Part shown: in pieces, positions 8,130 to 15,933 of the stretch
How positions within the stretch are numbered: the first letter of the stretch is position 1
Layout of the letters: each line of letters starts with the position of its first letter
Virus record (IMG/VR): IMGVR_UViG_3300020408_000007
Span: 1-56,426 of that record
Source of the DNA: a virus
Length of the DNA stretch: 56,426 bases
Reading direction: 5' to 3' (one strand)
Notes under the pieces: model-generated
Databases searched by the model: none
What the model was told of the DNA's origin: nothing
Seen by the model: only the letters and a program-made list of their open reading frames with translations
Translations under genes and position numbers: made by a program

Positions 8130-8705
8130 TTAACCCTCGTCAAAAGTCTTTGTTGTTGAGTCAAGTTTTACATTTGTGGTATCAAAGGTAGATGCAGAAG
8201 AAGGAGGAGTACTCGTACCTGTATCTACGGTTGCAACTTCTCCTCCGCCTCGTATACCCCCAACTGTAGCCGTTTCCCCAGTGATTATAATTGTGTAGGT
8301 GTTCTCATCAACAACAGTAATTGTGTACCCCGTAGACACTTCAAGCGTTGCCTTTGTAAAACCATCAAACCCATTTACTTTTCTAAATCTCACTGAATCG
8401 GAGGTGCTTCTCCCATGAGAGGGCTCTGTCACAGTAATTACGGGAGACCCAGATGAACTACTCTGAAAACAATTGGGTCTAAGTAACTGAATTACAGAAG
8501 GTTCTGTGCGGTCAACCTTTGCCAATCTTAACCCTTGAGGGTCGGACGGGTGTCTTCTTGGATTTAGTTGTGGATGTTTTTGTTCAAATTCGTCAGGTCC
8601 TACGGCTGCCCCCGTCCATTCAATCATCATTGATGAATACGGGTATCTAAATCCAGACCTATCTGAAATAAAATAAGCTTTTTTTCCACTTGCAAAAGAA
8701 GGCAT
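8130..8705 (-). CDS. Virion-associated hypothetical protein
   Basis: 191 aa. Starts MPSFASGKKAYFISDRSGFR and has PYSSMMIEWTGAAVGPDEFE followed by HPQLNPRRHPSDPQ. This conserved N-terminal stretch is familiar from neck-region genes in marine phages. The C-terminal half is Ser/Thr-rich beta sequence. Placed between adaptors, it is probably a neck or tail component; function unknown. Confidence 0.62.
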   Translation of the reverse strand: MPSFASGKKAYFISDRSGFRYPYSSMMIEWTGAAVGPDEFEQKHPQLNPRRHPSDPQGLRLAKVDRTEPSVIQLLRPNCFQSSSSGSPVITVTEPSHGRSTSDSVRFRKVNGFDGFTKATLEVSTGYTITVVDENTYTIIITGETATVGGIRGGGEVATVDTGTSTPPSSASTFDTTNVKLDSTTKTFDEG

Positions 8706-9373
8706 TAGTTCACCCTTAAATATTGATAGTTAGGTGAAATATTGAAAGATGATCGGTCGCGATCTTCTGCCCTAGCCCTTTCAAATTCTTCATCGTAAAT
8801 TGCTTTTAAAAGCTGTATTCTATCGGGTGCACGTTTAATCGAAACGTAATAAGCAAGACCCGCCGCCAAACAAGGATAAAATCTAAACGGTAAGTCAAGC
8901 GTATTGTCTAATTGACTTGCGTCGTCCATACGAACAAGAGCGTCATAAATAATAGTGTCAGTGGCATTTTCAGGAGCATTGTATAAAAAAATCTTAGGCG
9001 TCACTTGTCTGTCTAAGAAAAATTGACTTGGCCTGCCCTGTTGAGTCTTATCGGGCAATACAAGATAATCTTGCCTGCTAATCCTATTTAATACCGTATC
9101 TGACCCGCTTCTACGACAAACTGAAGATAAAACATCTATGACATCCGCATCTAAATCGTAGGACGCAGTGCCTTGAGTGAGCGTCAAAGACCGTTGTTTT
9201 ATGGTCCATTGGTTCAAACCACGATTTGCCCAATCTGCTAGAAGCAGATTGAGCGATCGTTTTGCGGTGCGAGCATCGTATCCCGTCTTAAATTCGAGCC
9301 CGCATCGCTCAAAAGCCTCTTCGATATAATCATCGACTTGAAGCTCAAAGTTTTTTGAACCGGACGTTGTCAT
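8705..9373 (-). CDS. Tail adaptor protein (P22 gp4 / T7 gp11-like)
   Basis: 222 aa. The helical N-terminus VDDYIEEAFERCGLEFKTGY and AKRSLNLLLADWANRGLNQW is the signature of short-tailed-phage adaptor/nozzle-proximal proteins. The middle is beta-rich (ASYDLDADVIDVLSSVCRR) and the C-terminus again helical. It starts at an ATG sharing bases with the stop of the 50-codon gene upstream (TAATG). It likely links the portal ring to the tail. Confidence 0.75.
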   Translation of the reverse strand: MTTSGSKNFELQVDDYIEEAFERCGLEFKTGYDARTAKRSLNLLLADWANRGLNQWTIKQRSLTLTQGTASYDLDADVIDVLSSVCRRSGSDTVLNRISRQDYLVLPDKTQQGRPSQFFLDRQVTPKIFLYNAPENATDTIIYDALVRMDDASQLDNTLDLPFRFYPCLAAGLAYYVSIKRAPDRIQLLKAIYDEEFERARAEDRDRSSFNISPNYQYLRVN

Positions 9374-9525
9374 TACTTCTTAACTCTACCGCCCATCCGC
9401 ATTCTTTTTTTAGCCGCGCCGCCACCTCTCATGAAAGCAGGTTTTTTCTTTGCTTTTGCGGCTCCGCCGCGCATCATTTTTTTAGCGGCTCCGCCCTTCA
9501 TCATTTTCTTTGCTTTTTTCACCAT
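9373..9525 (-). CDS. Tiny Lys/Arg/Met-rich protein (50 aa)
   Basis: ATG at 9525, preceded by AGGAG 8-9 nt upstream; stop TAA at 9375-9373 overlaps the next ATG. The peptide begins MVKKAKKMMKGGAAKKMMRG and repeats the unit (K/R)GGAAK three times, ending RMGGRVKK. It is strongly basic with no acidic residue. It is probably a DNA- or RNA-binding virion peptide; homologous KGGAA repeats are frequent next to neck genes. It overlaps the 3' end of the 9482-10072 gene by 44 nt in another frame. Confidence 0.75.
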   Translation of the reverse strand: MVKKAKKMMKGGAAKKMMRGGAAKAKKKPAFMRGGGAAKKRMRMGGRVKK

Positions 9526-10072
9526 TCTTTAGTCTCCTATAAAAATTTTGACGTTGCTGGTATAAAAAATCTGCATTATAATATTGTTGAGCAATTTTAT
9601 AATACCCCTTTACTCTAAGGGCATCAGAGGCTTCCTGCAACTTAGAAAGTCTCTGTAGAAACACCATACCATACGGTGTATCAACAGTCGATTCAAACTC
9701 ATTGTCCAAAAGTTCATTGCCATCATCTTCCGGATGAAATCCCATTAGAAACATGTCTTTATTAATAAACACGCCTTCAGATATAGCGTGATTTAAGCCG
9801 TCTAAATACTTGTCCATTACGTCAACAGGAAGTGGGTCAAAATCTATTAATATGACTACGTCTCTACTATCGTCCCAAGTAGAAATCAGAGTATATAAGG
9901 GTTGCCAATGACTATCGTACTTAAAAGAAAAACCTACTCTGTTTTTTGCCCAGGCTGTTTTTGCATAAGGACAAGCAGGTAAATTGTTATAATATTCGTT
10001 TGGCACTTCGAGCGCATGAGCAGACCAATCTCTCATTTCAGATTTTATAGCTTCTTCAGTCGCAAAATCCAT
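9482..10072 (-). CDS. Conserved hypothetical protein with CPYAK motif
   Basis: 196 aa, acidic N-terminus. Contains NLPACPYAKTAWAKNRVGFS near residues 31-50, reminiscent of the CPxA region of small redox-type or DUF1415-like proteins, then RDVVILIDFDPLPVDVMDKY. C-terminus is helical and charged. A single Cys is visible in the motif, so a thioredoxin-like role is doubtful. It sits among virion genes, but whether it is packaged is unknown. Confidence 0.6.
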   Translation of the reverse strand: MDFATEEAIKSEMRDWSAHALEVPNEYYNNLPACPYAKTAWAKNRVGFSFKYDSHWQPLYTLISTWDDSRDVVILIDFDPLPVDVMDKYLDGLNHAISEGVFINKDMFLMGFHPEDDGNELLDNEFESTVDTPYGMVFLQRLSKLQEASDALRVKGYYKIAQQYYNADFLYQQRQNFYRRLKNGEKSKENDEGRSR

Positions 10073-10079
10073 TAGATCC

Positions 10080-10448
10080 TCAAAATTGCACTACAGACCC
10101 GCGTGTTCTTTTTCTTCTGCCATTCATGACTGCGCCGCATCCCCTAGCAACAGCCGTGCCAGCCACTTTTTTACCCCGGAAAGGCCGTTTAACGGGGCCT
10201 CCATTTGCAAGTTTTGTGACTTTTGCTTGTTTTGTATTAGATACCACTGTCTGGCCCTTTGCTCCCGCTCTCTTCTTCTTTCGTGCTGTAGATGCTCTTT
10301 CAGTTTTTGAGAGGCTTCTAGCTTTTGAAGCTGGTAAGCAGCGGTCTGGGTTTTTCTTGTCTTTAGATGTACCGCATTTGCCCTTAATGCTTCCATCAGT
10401 TCCAATCCGAACCCAATTTTGATTTACCCATTTCTTTAACTCACCCAT
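10080..10448 (-). CDS. Basic Lys/Arg-rich protein, DUF5872-like start
   Basis: 122 aa. N-terminus MGELKKWVNQNWVRIGTDGS with GKCGTSKDKKNPDRCLPASK is like the short 'KKWVxExWVDI' domain (DUF5872-like), with a Cys pair that could bind zinc. The second half is very basic with KLANGGPVKRPFRGKKVAG and RGCGAVMNGRRKRT, a KGG-type phage virion tail. Likely nucleic-acid binding inside the capsid; this is an inference from charge. Confidence 0.65.
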   Translation of the reverse strand: MGELKKWVNQNWVRIGTDGSIKGKCGTSKDKKNPDRCLPASKARSLSKTERASTARKKKRAGAKGQTVVSNTKQAKVTKLANGGPVKRPFRGKKVAGTAVARGCGAVMNGRRKRTRGSVVQF

Positions 10449-10449
10449 T

Positions 10450-10578
10450 TTAGGCTCTTTTTTTCTTACCTAACACTCGTTTTAAAGTTTTTGCTTGCTT
10501 TGCATGTAATTTTGAAGCTTTATTCAAACCTTTAACTACTTTACGAACTTTTTTCTTATTTGACTTTGTAAGCGTCAT
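10450..10578 (-). CDS. Tiny Lys-rich protein (42 aa)
   Basis: ATG at 10578 overlaps the end of the 10575-10862 gene (TAAATG-type junction); the TAA at 10452-10450 lies one base before the next ATG (10448). The peptide starts MTLTKSNKKKVRKVVKGLNK and ends KTLKRVLGKKKRA. It forms one amphipathic, basic helix. The upstream GAGAAAAGG could serve as ribosome binding site. Same theme as the neighbouring tiny basic genes. Confidence 0.7.
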   Translation of the reverse strand: MTLTKSNKKKVRKVVKGLNKASKLHAKQAKTLKRVLGKKKRA

Positions 10579-10862
10579 TTACCTTTTCTCTTTCCACCCT
10601 TAGATTTTTTAGCATAATTGGGGTCTTTACAATATTTTGAGGCGGCAAGATTTGCATATGCACTAGGATATGTATCAAAGGTACGTTTTGCCCAAGCTTT
10701 ACCTTCCGGGCAGATCTTACTTCCTTTTGATTTTTTTGAAGCCGCACCTCCTTTTCGGAAGTAACTTAAACCTTTTGGCGTAGGATTGCCTTTCATTTTT
10801 TTACGACCTTTCATCGGGGGCTTGGATATTTGATTTGCGATTTGTCCACGCGATATCGTCAT
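10575..10862 (-). CDS. Basic protein with 'CPxGKxWA...PSAYAN' motif
   Basis: 95 aa, Lys-rich. The central KICPEGKAWAKRTFDTYPSA followed by YANLAASKYCKDPN is a conserved signature of small phage proteins; two Cys flank it. Both termini are Lys/Gly-rich. It overlaps the 10801-11031 gene by about 60 nt in another frame. Probable internal or head-associated DNA-binding protein; not proven. Confidence 0.68.
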   Translation of the reverse strand: MTISRGQIANQISKPPMKGRKKMKGNPTPKGLSYFRKGGAASKKSKGSKICPEGKAWAKRTFDTYPSAYANLAASKYCKDPNYAKKSKGGKRKGK

Positions 10863-11031
10863 TTACCCTCTCCTGCAGATAAAAATCCCATAATTCAGCT
10901 AAAAGCTTATGATTTTGATCAACTTTTACTGAAATAACTGCGGTTTCTGTCTTCAATTCAACAACAGAAAAAGCAATCCAACCTATAAAAGCCAAACTTG
11001 CTCCACTTATCAATGTGCTTATGTTCAACAT
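10801..11031 (-). CDS. Small single-span membrane protein with coiled coil
   Basis: 76 aa from ATG 11031 (GGAG 6 nt upstream; an in-frame ATG at 11037 touches the GGAG and is less likely). Residues ~5-25 (TLISGASLAFIGWIAFSVVE) form one membrane span, followed by a heptad-like segment TETAVISVKVDQNHKLLAEL. Such proteins resemble phage holin/spanin accessory proteins. It overlaps genes on both sides, so the short reading frames here are densely packed. Confidence 0.62.
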   Translation of the reverse strand: MLNISTLISGASLAFIGWIAFSVVELKTETAVISVKVDQNHKLLAELWDFYLQERVNDDIAWTNRKSNIQAPDERS

Positions 11032-11309
11032 TTCCATCTCCGACGAGCCTGACGTAAACGACTGTTTGGATTTTTTGCAGCTTTGGGAAATTTTTTCATT
11101 TGTCCTGCACTGCGAGCACAGAAGGATTTGCGACGTTTTGCGTCTTTTGAACCCTTTTTTACTTTTCCTGTGACAGCAGTTTTTAATTTGGATCCAGGGT
11201 TAGCTCTTCTGTACGCGGCAACACCTGCCTTTGTCATCCCCGCCCCAGCTTTTGTGGGGCGGAAATTCTTTTTGTTTCGCTTCGGCATTTTATCATTACG
11301 CGAAGCCAT
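11025..11309 (-). CDS. Basic DUF6321-like protein
   Basis: 94 aa. Contains the recognisable order AGMTKAGVAAYRRANPGSKL, KTAVTGKVKKGSKDAKRRKS, FCARSAGQMKK and NPNSRLRQARRRWKC, matching the small DUF6321-type family of phage proteins. Net charge is strongly positive and two Cys are present. The family function is unknown to me. It ends with TGA inside the ribosome-binding region of the next gene. Confidence 0.72.
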   Translation of the reverse strand: MASRNDKMPKRNKKNFRPTKAGAGMTKAGVAAYRRANPGSKLKTAVTGKVKKGSKDAKRRKSFCARSAGQMKKFPKAAKNPNSRLRQARRRWKC

Positions 11310-11316
11310 AACTCAC

Positions 11317-11589
11317 CTAATTAAAAAAGAAGGTCACTGCTGTGATATTGGTTAGAGTGCCGACAAAAATGTCACTTACACGAATACCTTCAGCAGGGAT
11401 ATTTACAGAGTGTGTGTCAGAAGCATTAAAGTCTAAATCTAAGACTGTAGCACCGCCTGAACCATCTGTAAGAGTGAGTCTTGGAGTTCCAGATGCAGTT
11501 TTTAACTGTATCTGTCGAATACGAGCAGGGCCAACACCTAGTGACCCGGTTCCAGTAATCCGTTTCGTTTTAACATCAGAGCCTGCCAT
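11317..11589 (-). CDS. Small beta-rich virion/decoration-like protein
   Basis: 90 aa. Pattern VGPARIRQIQLKTASGTPRL, TLTDGSGGATVLDLDF and C-terminal LTNITAVTFFFN suggests a compact beta barrel like small head decoration or tail-knob proteins. No catalytic residues stand out. It sits between the decoration-like gene 11687-12166 and the basic-protein nest. Confidence 0.6.
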   Translation of the reverse strand: MAGSDVKTKRITGTGSLGVGPARIRQIQLKTASGTPRLTLTDGSGGATVLDLDFNASDTHSVNIPAEGIRVSDIFVGTLTNITAVTFFFN

Positions 11590-11592
11590 AGC

Positions 11593-11676
11593 TTACTCTC
11601 CGTTCTTTTTTGTAGCCTTTTTGACGGCTTTTATAACCCTCTTTACAGACTTTTTGCCACCGTTGAGCTTACCCAT
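11593..11676 (-). CDS. Tiny Lys-rich peptide (27 aa)
   Basis: ATG at 11676 with AAGGGG about 7 nt upstream; stop TAA at 11595-11593, followed after 3 nt by the next gene. The peptide begins MGKLNGGKKSVKRVIKAVKK and ends ATKKNGE: a short amphipathic basic helix. It is the smallest of the basic genes in this part of the late operon. The strong ribosome binding site and tight packing between two real genes support it. Confidence 0.65.
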   Translation of the reverse strand: MGKLNGGKKSVKRVIKAVKKATKKNGE

Positions 11677-11686
11677 GATAAACCCC

Positions 11687-12166
11687 TTATGAAACAGCGG
11701 CAGAGAATGGAGTAGCTTCAGAGCCCGTTGCTGCGCCACGAGACACAACAGAAAATACATTTGTCGCTACATCTTGTATTTCAACAACGCCCCCAAGAAT
11801 ACCTCCTGTGGTCGTGCCATTCAAAGTAATGGTGTCACTATCTGCGGCAGTTTCAAAAATAGACGCTGTATCCCCGCCATCATTAGCCACAATCGCTACA
11901 CCAGCCATAGTGTCATTGGCGTTTGCAACCTGAACTATGTAGTTGTTTGATGTAATGGTAGTAGCCACAAAGAACTTGTAGATATTACCCGTACCGCTGG
12001 CAGCAGGAAGAGTAAGTGTCGCCCCACTCGCTACGCTTAACACCATTGTACGTCCCGCATGTGAAGCTGCGGTTAACGTGGCATCCGCAGTTATAGATAC
12101 GAGAGAATTTGATCCTGAAATAAAACCGCCAGTAGAAATCACTGGACCTGAAAAAGTAGTAGACAT
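11687..12166 (-). CDS. Head decoration-like protein
   Basis: 159 aa, Thr/Ala/Gly-rich beta protein beginning MSTTFSGPVISTGGFISGSN. The sequence TLPAASGTGNIYKFFVATTI is a widespread motif of phage surface/decoration proteins. It follows the capsid gene and its terminator, consistent with a head-surface role. About 100 nt of untranslated leader lies before it. Confidence 0.65.
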   Translation of the reverse strand: MSTTFSGPVISTGGFISGSNSLVSITADATLTAASHAGRTMVLSVASGATLTLPAASGTGNIYKFFVATTITSNNYIVQVANANDTMAGVAIVANDGGDTASIFETAADSDTITLNGTTTGGILGGVVEIQDVATNVFSVVSRGAATGSEATPFSAAVS

Positions 12167-12267
12167 ATTGACACCCTTTGCACAAGGTTTCGCTTTGCAG
12201 TCCGTGCAATGTCAGGTGGGCATGATCCTGTCTACAAAGCTGAAGTTAAGCCCAAAATCAATATATA

Positions 12268-12298
12268 ATAAAAAAGAGCGACTGTGAAGCCGCTCTTT
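12268..12298 (-). terminator. Intrinsic terminator after the major capsid gene
   Basis: On the minus strand an AAAGAGCG...CGCTCTTT stem (8 bp, arms 12298-12291 and 12280-12273) is followed by a run of six T. It lies 20 nt past the capsid stop. A partial terminator here would lower expression of downstream genes relative to capsid. Confidence 0.85.
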
Positions 12299-12318
12299 CT
12301 GTTTTTAAAAAAACTGTT

Positions 12319-13224
12319 TTACGCTCCAGGTGTTGCAAAAACACAACGCCAATCAGAGACACCAAAGCTGTACCGCTCACGAGCTTTAAAACGTGTGTTT
12401 CCTGTGTCAAAATCGCCCTCAAGAGCAGTTTTGATAGGTGAACGATTAAACATTTTAAAGCCGTTTGGTGCATCTGTTTTGATGAAGAAGGCGTCTGTAT
12501 CTGTTAGGAAGTGATTAACCACTGCCCCTTCAGGTAACATTCCCATGTTCTTCATTGCATTTGCATCATTGTCTGCTGTGCCAGAACGTAGATTTGAGTT
12601 GATAACTCGCTCTGCAATAAACTGAAGTTCTTTTGGAATTATCAGTTTTGTGCCGCGTACAGCAACTTTCAAACCACGCTCATCAGTGAACCCTGCAATA
12701 TCAATCAACATTTGCTCAAGAGAGGTCTCATTGAGATCTGCTGCAGTTGACAACAAGTTACGCTGATTGCCCGACAAAGAGGGATGCGCTGCGGAACACA
12801 GTGCTGCACCGTCACCAACAGGGCTTCCTGTGCTGAACGCATTGTTCAAAATAGAAGCTGCTTTGATTTGCTTGGTTTGCGCCATAGAGCGAGCCAAAGC
12901 TTTGGTGTAACGAGACGCCAGACGATCATACAGATTATCTTCAATAGCTTCCTCAGTAATAGAGAATGCAAGAGCGATAGTCTCATGTGTATACCGTGCG
13001 GTATATGTCTCTTGTGCATCATCAAATGTGATGGCAGAGCCTTCACCTTTGACAGGTGCTGTAGAAAATCCACCAAGCATTACCTCTTCTTCGAATGCTC
13101 TATCAGAGGTCTCTTCTTCAAAAATCTCTGTGTGTTCATTTTCGTAGCGGTTATATTCCAGACCGAACAGTGCGTTCAAACCTGGCTCTAGCTCTTTAGC
13201 TAGTTGTGCGCGAGATATAGCCAT
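12319..13224 (-). CDS. Major capsid protein
   Basis: 301 aa. Helical N-terminus with LEPGLNALFGLEYNRYENEH, then a beta/alpha body: TYTARYTHETIALAFSITEE, YTKALARSMAQTKQIKAASI, LCSAAHPSLSGNQRNLLS and RGTKLIIPKELQFIAERVIN. This is the pattern of Mu-type/HK97-fold major head proteins that use tandem strand 'FFIKTDAPNGFKMF' near the end. Its place downstream of scaffold and co-chaperonin, and the strong terminator directly after it, fit the most abundant virion protein. Confidence 0.85.
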   Translation of the reverse strand: MAISRAQLAKELEPGLNALFGLEYNRYENEHTEIFEEETSDRAFEEEVMLGGFSTAPVKGEGSAITFDDAQETYTARYTHETIALAFSITEEAIEDNLYDRLASRYTKALARSMAQTKQIKAASILNNAFSTGSPVGDGAALCSAAHPSLSGNQRNLLSTAADLNETSLEQMLIDIAGFTDERGLKVAVRGTKLIIPKELQFIAERVINSNLRSGTADNDANAMKNMGMLPEGAVVNHFLTDTDAFFIKTDAPNGFKMFNRSPIKTALEGDFDTGNTRFKARERYSFGVSDWRCVFATPGA

Positions 13225-13238
13225 TATCTATGTCCCCC

Positions 13239-13886
13239 TTATATGCCAGTGCTTGCCGCTGTAGTCTGAGAATCAGAGCTAGAGCATGGAGCATTATGGT
13301 GGAAGTTAAAGCGAACTATGTAATTCACACCCGCAGCGTCAAAATCAAGGTTAGCCTCGTCACCTGAAAGGCCGACTATACGCATGATTAAGGTGGCTGT
13401 GGTTGCAACTGTTGAAATGTCCATTTCAGCAGTAGAACGCCCGTTGTTTGTTGAACCAGAGGCTCCGTTTGCTAAAGAGACGTTTGCAAAGATGTTTGAC
13501 AACGCTGTCGCACGATCTGTTGAACTGCCGTCCGCAGCAATCATAAACAACTGATTTGGGTTGTCAGCAACAAAAGCTTTCACAGGAAAGTTTGTGTCTA
13601 CACTGACGTTGTTGGACCCAGGCCAGAAGTTCTTAAAGACAGTCTTTTTTGTAGAACTATCTACGTACTCAACGCCCATAAAGACCCCAAGAGCAGGAAC
13701 TGTACCACCGTTTGCCGCACCAACAATGTCAATTACACCAGCAGCCAATGGAATCACTGGCGAATACTGGAAAATTGCATTGGTGTTGTTCGATGCGATC
13801 TCATATTGAGTCACACCAGTAGTGTTTGCACCTGAACCTGTAAGGCCAATTGGACGCAGACCAAAAGCAGTATCTTGGTTTGCCAT
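13239..13886 (-). CDS. Capsid-associated/decoration protein
   Basis: 215 aa. Starts MANQDTAFGLRPIGLTGSGA, followed by YEIASNNTNAIFQYSPVIPL, GVFMGVEYVD and VKAFVADNPNQLFMI, a family commonly encoded directly beside the capsid gene in marine short-tailed phages. Probably head-surface or head-stabilising. No enzyme motif. Confidence 0.72.
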   Translation of the reverse strand: MANQDTAFGLRPIGLTGSGANTTGVTQYEIASNNTNAIFQYSPVIPLAAGVIDIVGAANGGTVPALGVFMGVEYVDSSTKKTVFKNFWPGSNNVSVDTNFPVKAFVADNPNQLFMIAADGSSTDRATALSNIFANVSLANGASGSTNNGRSTAEMDISTVATTATLIMRIVGLSGDEANLDFDAAGVNYIVRFNFHHNAPCSSSDSQTTAASTGI

Positions 13887-13906
13887 TTTTTTTCTCCAAT
13901 CAGGTC

Positions 13907-14392
13907 CTAGTTTTTAGGACCACCAAAGGTTACACGCGACTGACGATCGGCGTTGCCGATCCTCATAGTAGAGTGAGAATTTTCTCTCATCATATCGTGG
14001 TCCACGGCATCCATCTGATCTTTAGTCCTACCATCAAAGTAGGCTTGTCTTTCGGCTACCGTTTCTAACGGAATACGAGCGAGAACTAATCCGCCAACTC
14101 CAAACACACCAGCATATTTACCTGATTCAACGACGGGTGCCTCAAAATCTGGGTACTCATCTTGGCGGACCAGTTCGTATCCTTCGCGCAGACGAGCAGA
14201 AATATTTTTCGTATCGTCAAATCCACGAACTTCGGCCCTGACCCAACGATGTTTGTATCCATCGGGCGCAGGTGGTGCGTCTAGCATAGACGGGGGAGCC
14301 CAAGGCTTGCGCCGTGTCTCTTTCTCCCTTGTCTGACTAGCACGAGAGCTACGATCAACGCCTACGTTCTTTGTAACTTGAATTTCAGCCAT
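13907..14392 (-). CDS. Hypothetical protein between scaffold and capsid
   Basis: 161 aa from ATG 14392, which has AAGGAG 6 nt upstream; a GTG at 14395 is possible but overlaps the previous stop. Contains DGYKHRWVRAEVRGFDDTKN and FGVGGLVLARIPLETVAERQ, a family recurrent in head-morphogenesis operons. The C-terminus is polar and ends VTFGGPKN. Role unknown; head assembly inferred from position. Confidence 0.68.
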   Translation of the reverse strand: MAEIQVTKNVGVDRSSRASQTREKETRRKPWAPPSMLDAPPAPDGYKHRWVRAEVRGFDDTKNISARLREGYELVRQDEYPDFEAPVVESGKYAGVFGVGGLVLARIPLETVAERQAYFDGRTKDQMDAVDHDMMRENSHSTMRIGNADRQSRVTFGGPKN

Positions 14393-14394
14393 CA

Positions 14395-15288
14395 CTAGCT
14401 CCTTCCTAGTAATTCAACTTGCCTTGCGTAATCCTCAAGAGAAACTCCTAATTTTTTTGCAATAGCAACTTGAGATGGGGTCAAACTGACCTTCTTGAGT
14501 CCAGATTTATTAGCAGTCCTAGATGCAGAAGCAACCGTCTGAACGGGTCGATTACTCTGTGACTGATTTGTGTCAAACTTATGCGGAAACTCCGTCTTAA
14601 TTCGTTTGTCTAATTCATTATAGTACTCATCTGAGCTGGGGTCAAACCCTTCCTGCTCGACTAATTGCCTATGAATGCCAAAAGCCGCATAAGTCATGGT
14701 ATTGTCTGCGCCAAACCATTCGTTTCTGTTCGCCCACTCCTCTGCTTTTGGATCCGCAGGTCTAGGTGCGGCTTGTTGTTGTTGCACGGGCTGTTCTTGA
14801 ACAGGCTGTTCTTGGCGGCGTTTTTGTACCGCTTGAGCATTTTCAGCCTTGTCGGCAGAAACGGCAAGCTTTGCTAACTTTTCTTGCGCTTCTACTGCAG
14901 CGGCACTGTCCCCGACAGACAATGCCTGGCTCAAATCATTTTTAACTTGCGCTATTTCTGCGTCAACTCTATTAGAAAATTCTCTAACAAACCCTTGGTC
15001 CAGATTTTGCAATCTCGCCTTTGTTTCTTCTAATTCTTTTTTCACTCCTTGAGCATATTGGAGTGCATCTTGTTCGCGACGCTCAGCTTCTCTGCGAAGT
15101 TTTGTCAAACGATCAATGCGTTTTTTAGAATCTGATGCAGGTTTTTCTTGTGGCTCCTCTGAAGCCGCCTGCTCTACAACCTCAACAGCTTCTTCTGAAG
15201 GCGAAGCATCTACTTCTACCTCAACAGCTTCTTCTCTTGGCTCGACAGCCAAAGCTTCTTCTGATTTTTTATTTTCTTGGTTTTCCAT
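14395..15288 (-). CDS. Scaffold protein
   Basis: 297 aa from ATG 15288 (GAGGAAC just upstream; a start 4 codons earlier is less well placed). Very acidic N-terminus, a long charged coiled coil (residues ~80-185, with KELEETKARLQNLDQGFVRE), a Gln/Pro linker (QPVQEQPVQQQQAAPRP), and a basic C-terminal helix ending LGVSLEDYARQVELLGRS. This layout, and location between portal and capsid genes, is that of a head scaffold. Confidence 0.8.
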   Translation of the reverse strand: MENQENKKSEEALAVEPREEAVEVEVDASPSEEAVEVVEQAASEEPQEKPASDSKKRIDRLTKLRREAERREQDALQYAQGVKKELEETKARLQNLDQGFVREFSNRVDAEIAQVKNDLSQALSVGDSAAAVEAQEKLAKLAVSADKAENAQAVQKRRQEQPVQEQPVQQQQAAPRPADPKAEEWANRNEWFGADNTMTYAAFGIHRQLVEQEGFDPSSDEYYNELDKRIKTEFPHKFDTNQSQSNRPVQTVASASRTANKSGLKKVSLTPSQVAIAKKLGVSLEDYARQVELLGRS

Positions 15289-15296
15289 AATGTTCC

Positions 15297-15731
15297 TCAA
15301 CCGTGTAAAATGTCTTCAGGGTCAGATATCTTAGCAAGGATTTCATCATCGTTAAGTATCCGAACCTCACCACCTTCAATCTTAAAGCGAGAACCCGCAT
15401 ATCTTGCAAAAATAACCCAATCTCCTTTGTTGCACCAAGTGCCCAAAGGAAATTTGTCTTTATCTTCGTAAGCAAGAGGACCTACTTTAAGGACGTAACC
15501 CACTTGAGTGGATATTTCTTGATTTGCCAGTATCTGATCTGGAAGCAAAATGCCCCCTTCAGTTTTACCTTTACCCTTGTAAGGGAGAACCAATATACGC
15601 CAGCCTGTAGGCTCTGGCATTCTGTCCAATAGCGATTTATCAATTTTTGAAGGGTCGAGTACACGTTCTGAGGGATGTACCCAGGGAGAAGACGAGGCGT
15701 CTTCATTTGTAGTTTTGACTGCATCAGTCAT
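15297..15731 (-). CDS. GroES-like co-chaperonin
   Basis: 144 aa. Residues ~38-140 read like a GroES fold: MPEPTGWRILVLPYKGKGKT, EGGILLPDQI, VGYVLKVGPLAYEDKDKF and GDWVIFARYAGSRFKIEGGE followed by VRILNDDEILAKI. It has the mobile-loop position (KGKTEGGILLP) needed to dock on GroEL. Being in the head operon next to scaffold and capsid suggests a gp31-like role: adapting host GroEL to fold the phage capsid. Confidence 0.82.
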   Translation of the reverse strand: MTDAVKTTNEDASSSPWVHPSERVLDPSKIDKSLLDRMPEPTGWRILVLPYKGKGKTEGGILLPDQILANQEISTQVGYVLKVGPLAYEDKDKFPLGTWCNKGDWVIFARYAGSRFKIEGGEVRILNDDEILAKISDPEDILHG

Positions 15732-15921
15732 CTATTAGCTCCTGTTTCTCTAGCAGGCTCTTGAGTTCCTGTTCAACATATTGCAGACCGTCAATGTTCC
15801 CCATTAACTGCCTGTAGTGTTCCATATCTTTAACTTCATTATTAACCAAAACATCTACAATGTTTTCTTTGCGGTCTCTAATAAGCTTAAGTATGAATTG
15901 TGCGAGAGTTATCTCATCCAT
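15724..15921 (-). CDS. Small acidic helical protein
   Basis: 65 aa, MDEITLAQFILKLIRDRKEN then DMEHYRQLMGNIDGLQYVEQ. All-helical and acidic, found next to co-chaperonin or head genes in related phages. It overlaps the co-chaperonin start by 8 nt. Function not known. Confidence 0.6.
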   Translation of the reverse strand: MDEITLAQFILKLIRDRKENIVDVLVNNEVKDMEHYRQLMGNIDGLQYVEQELKSLLEKQELIDD

Positions 15922-15933
15922 ATAAGATATTTA

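Noticed and set aside
10124-10405. Alternative minus frame of 93 codons
   Set aside because: Shadow of the basic 122-aa gene; the 122-aa protein has the conserved KKWV start and proper spacing.
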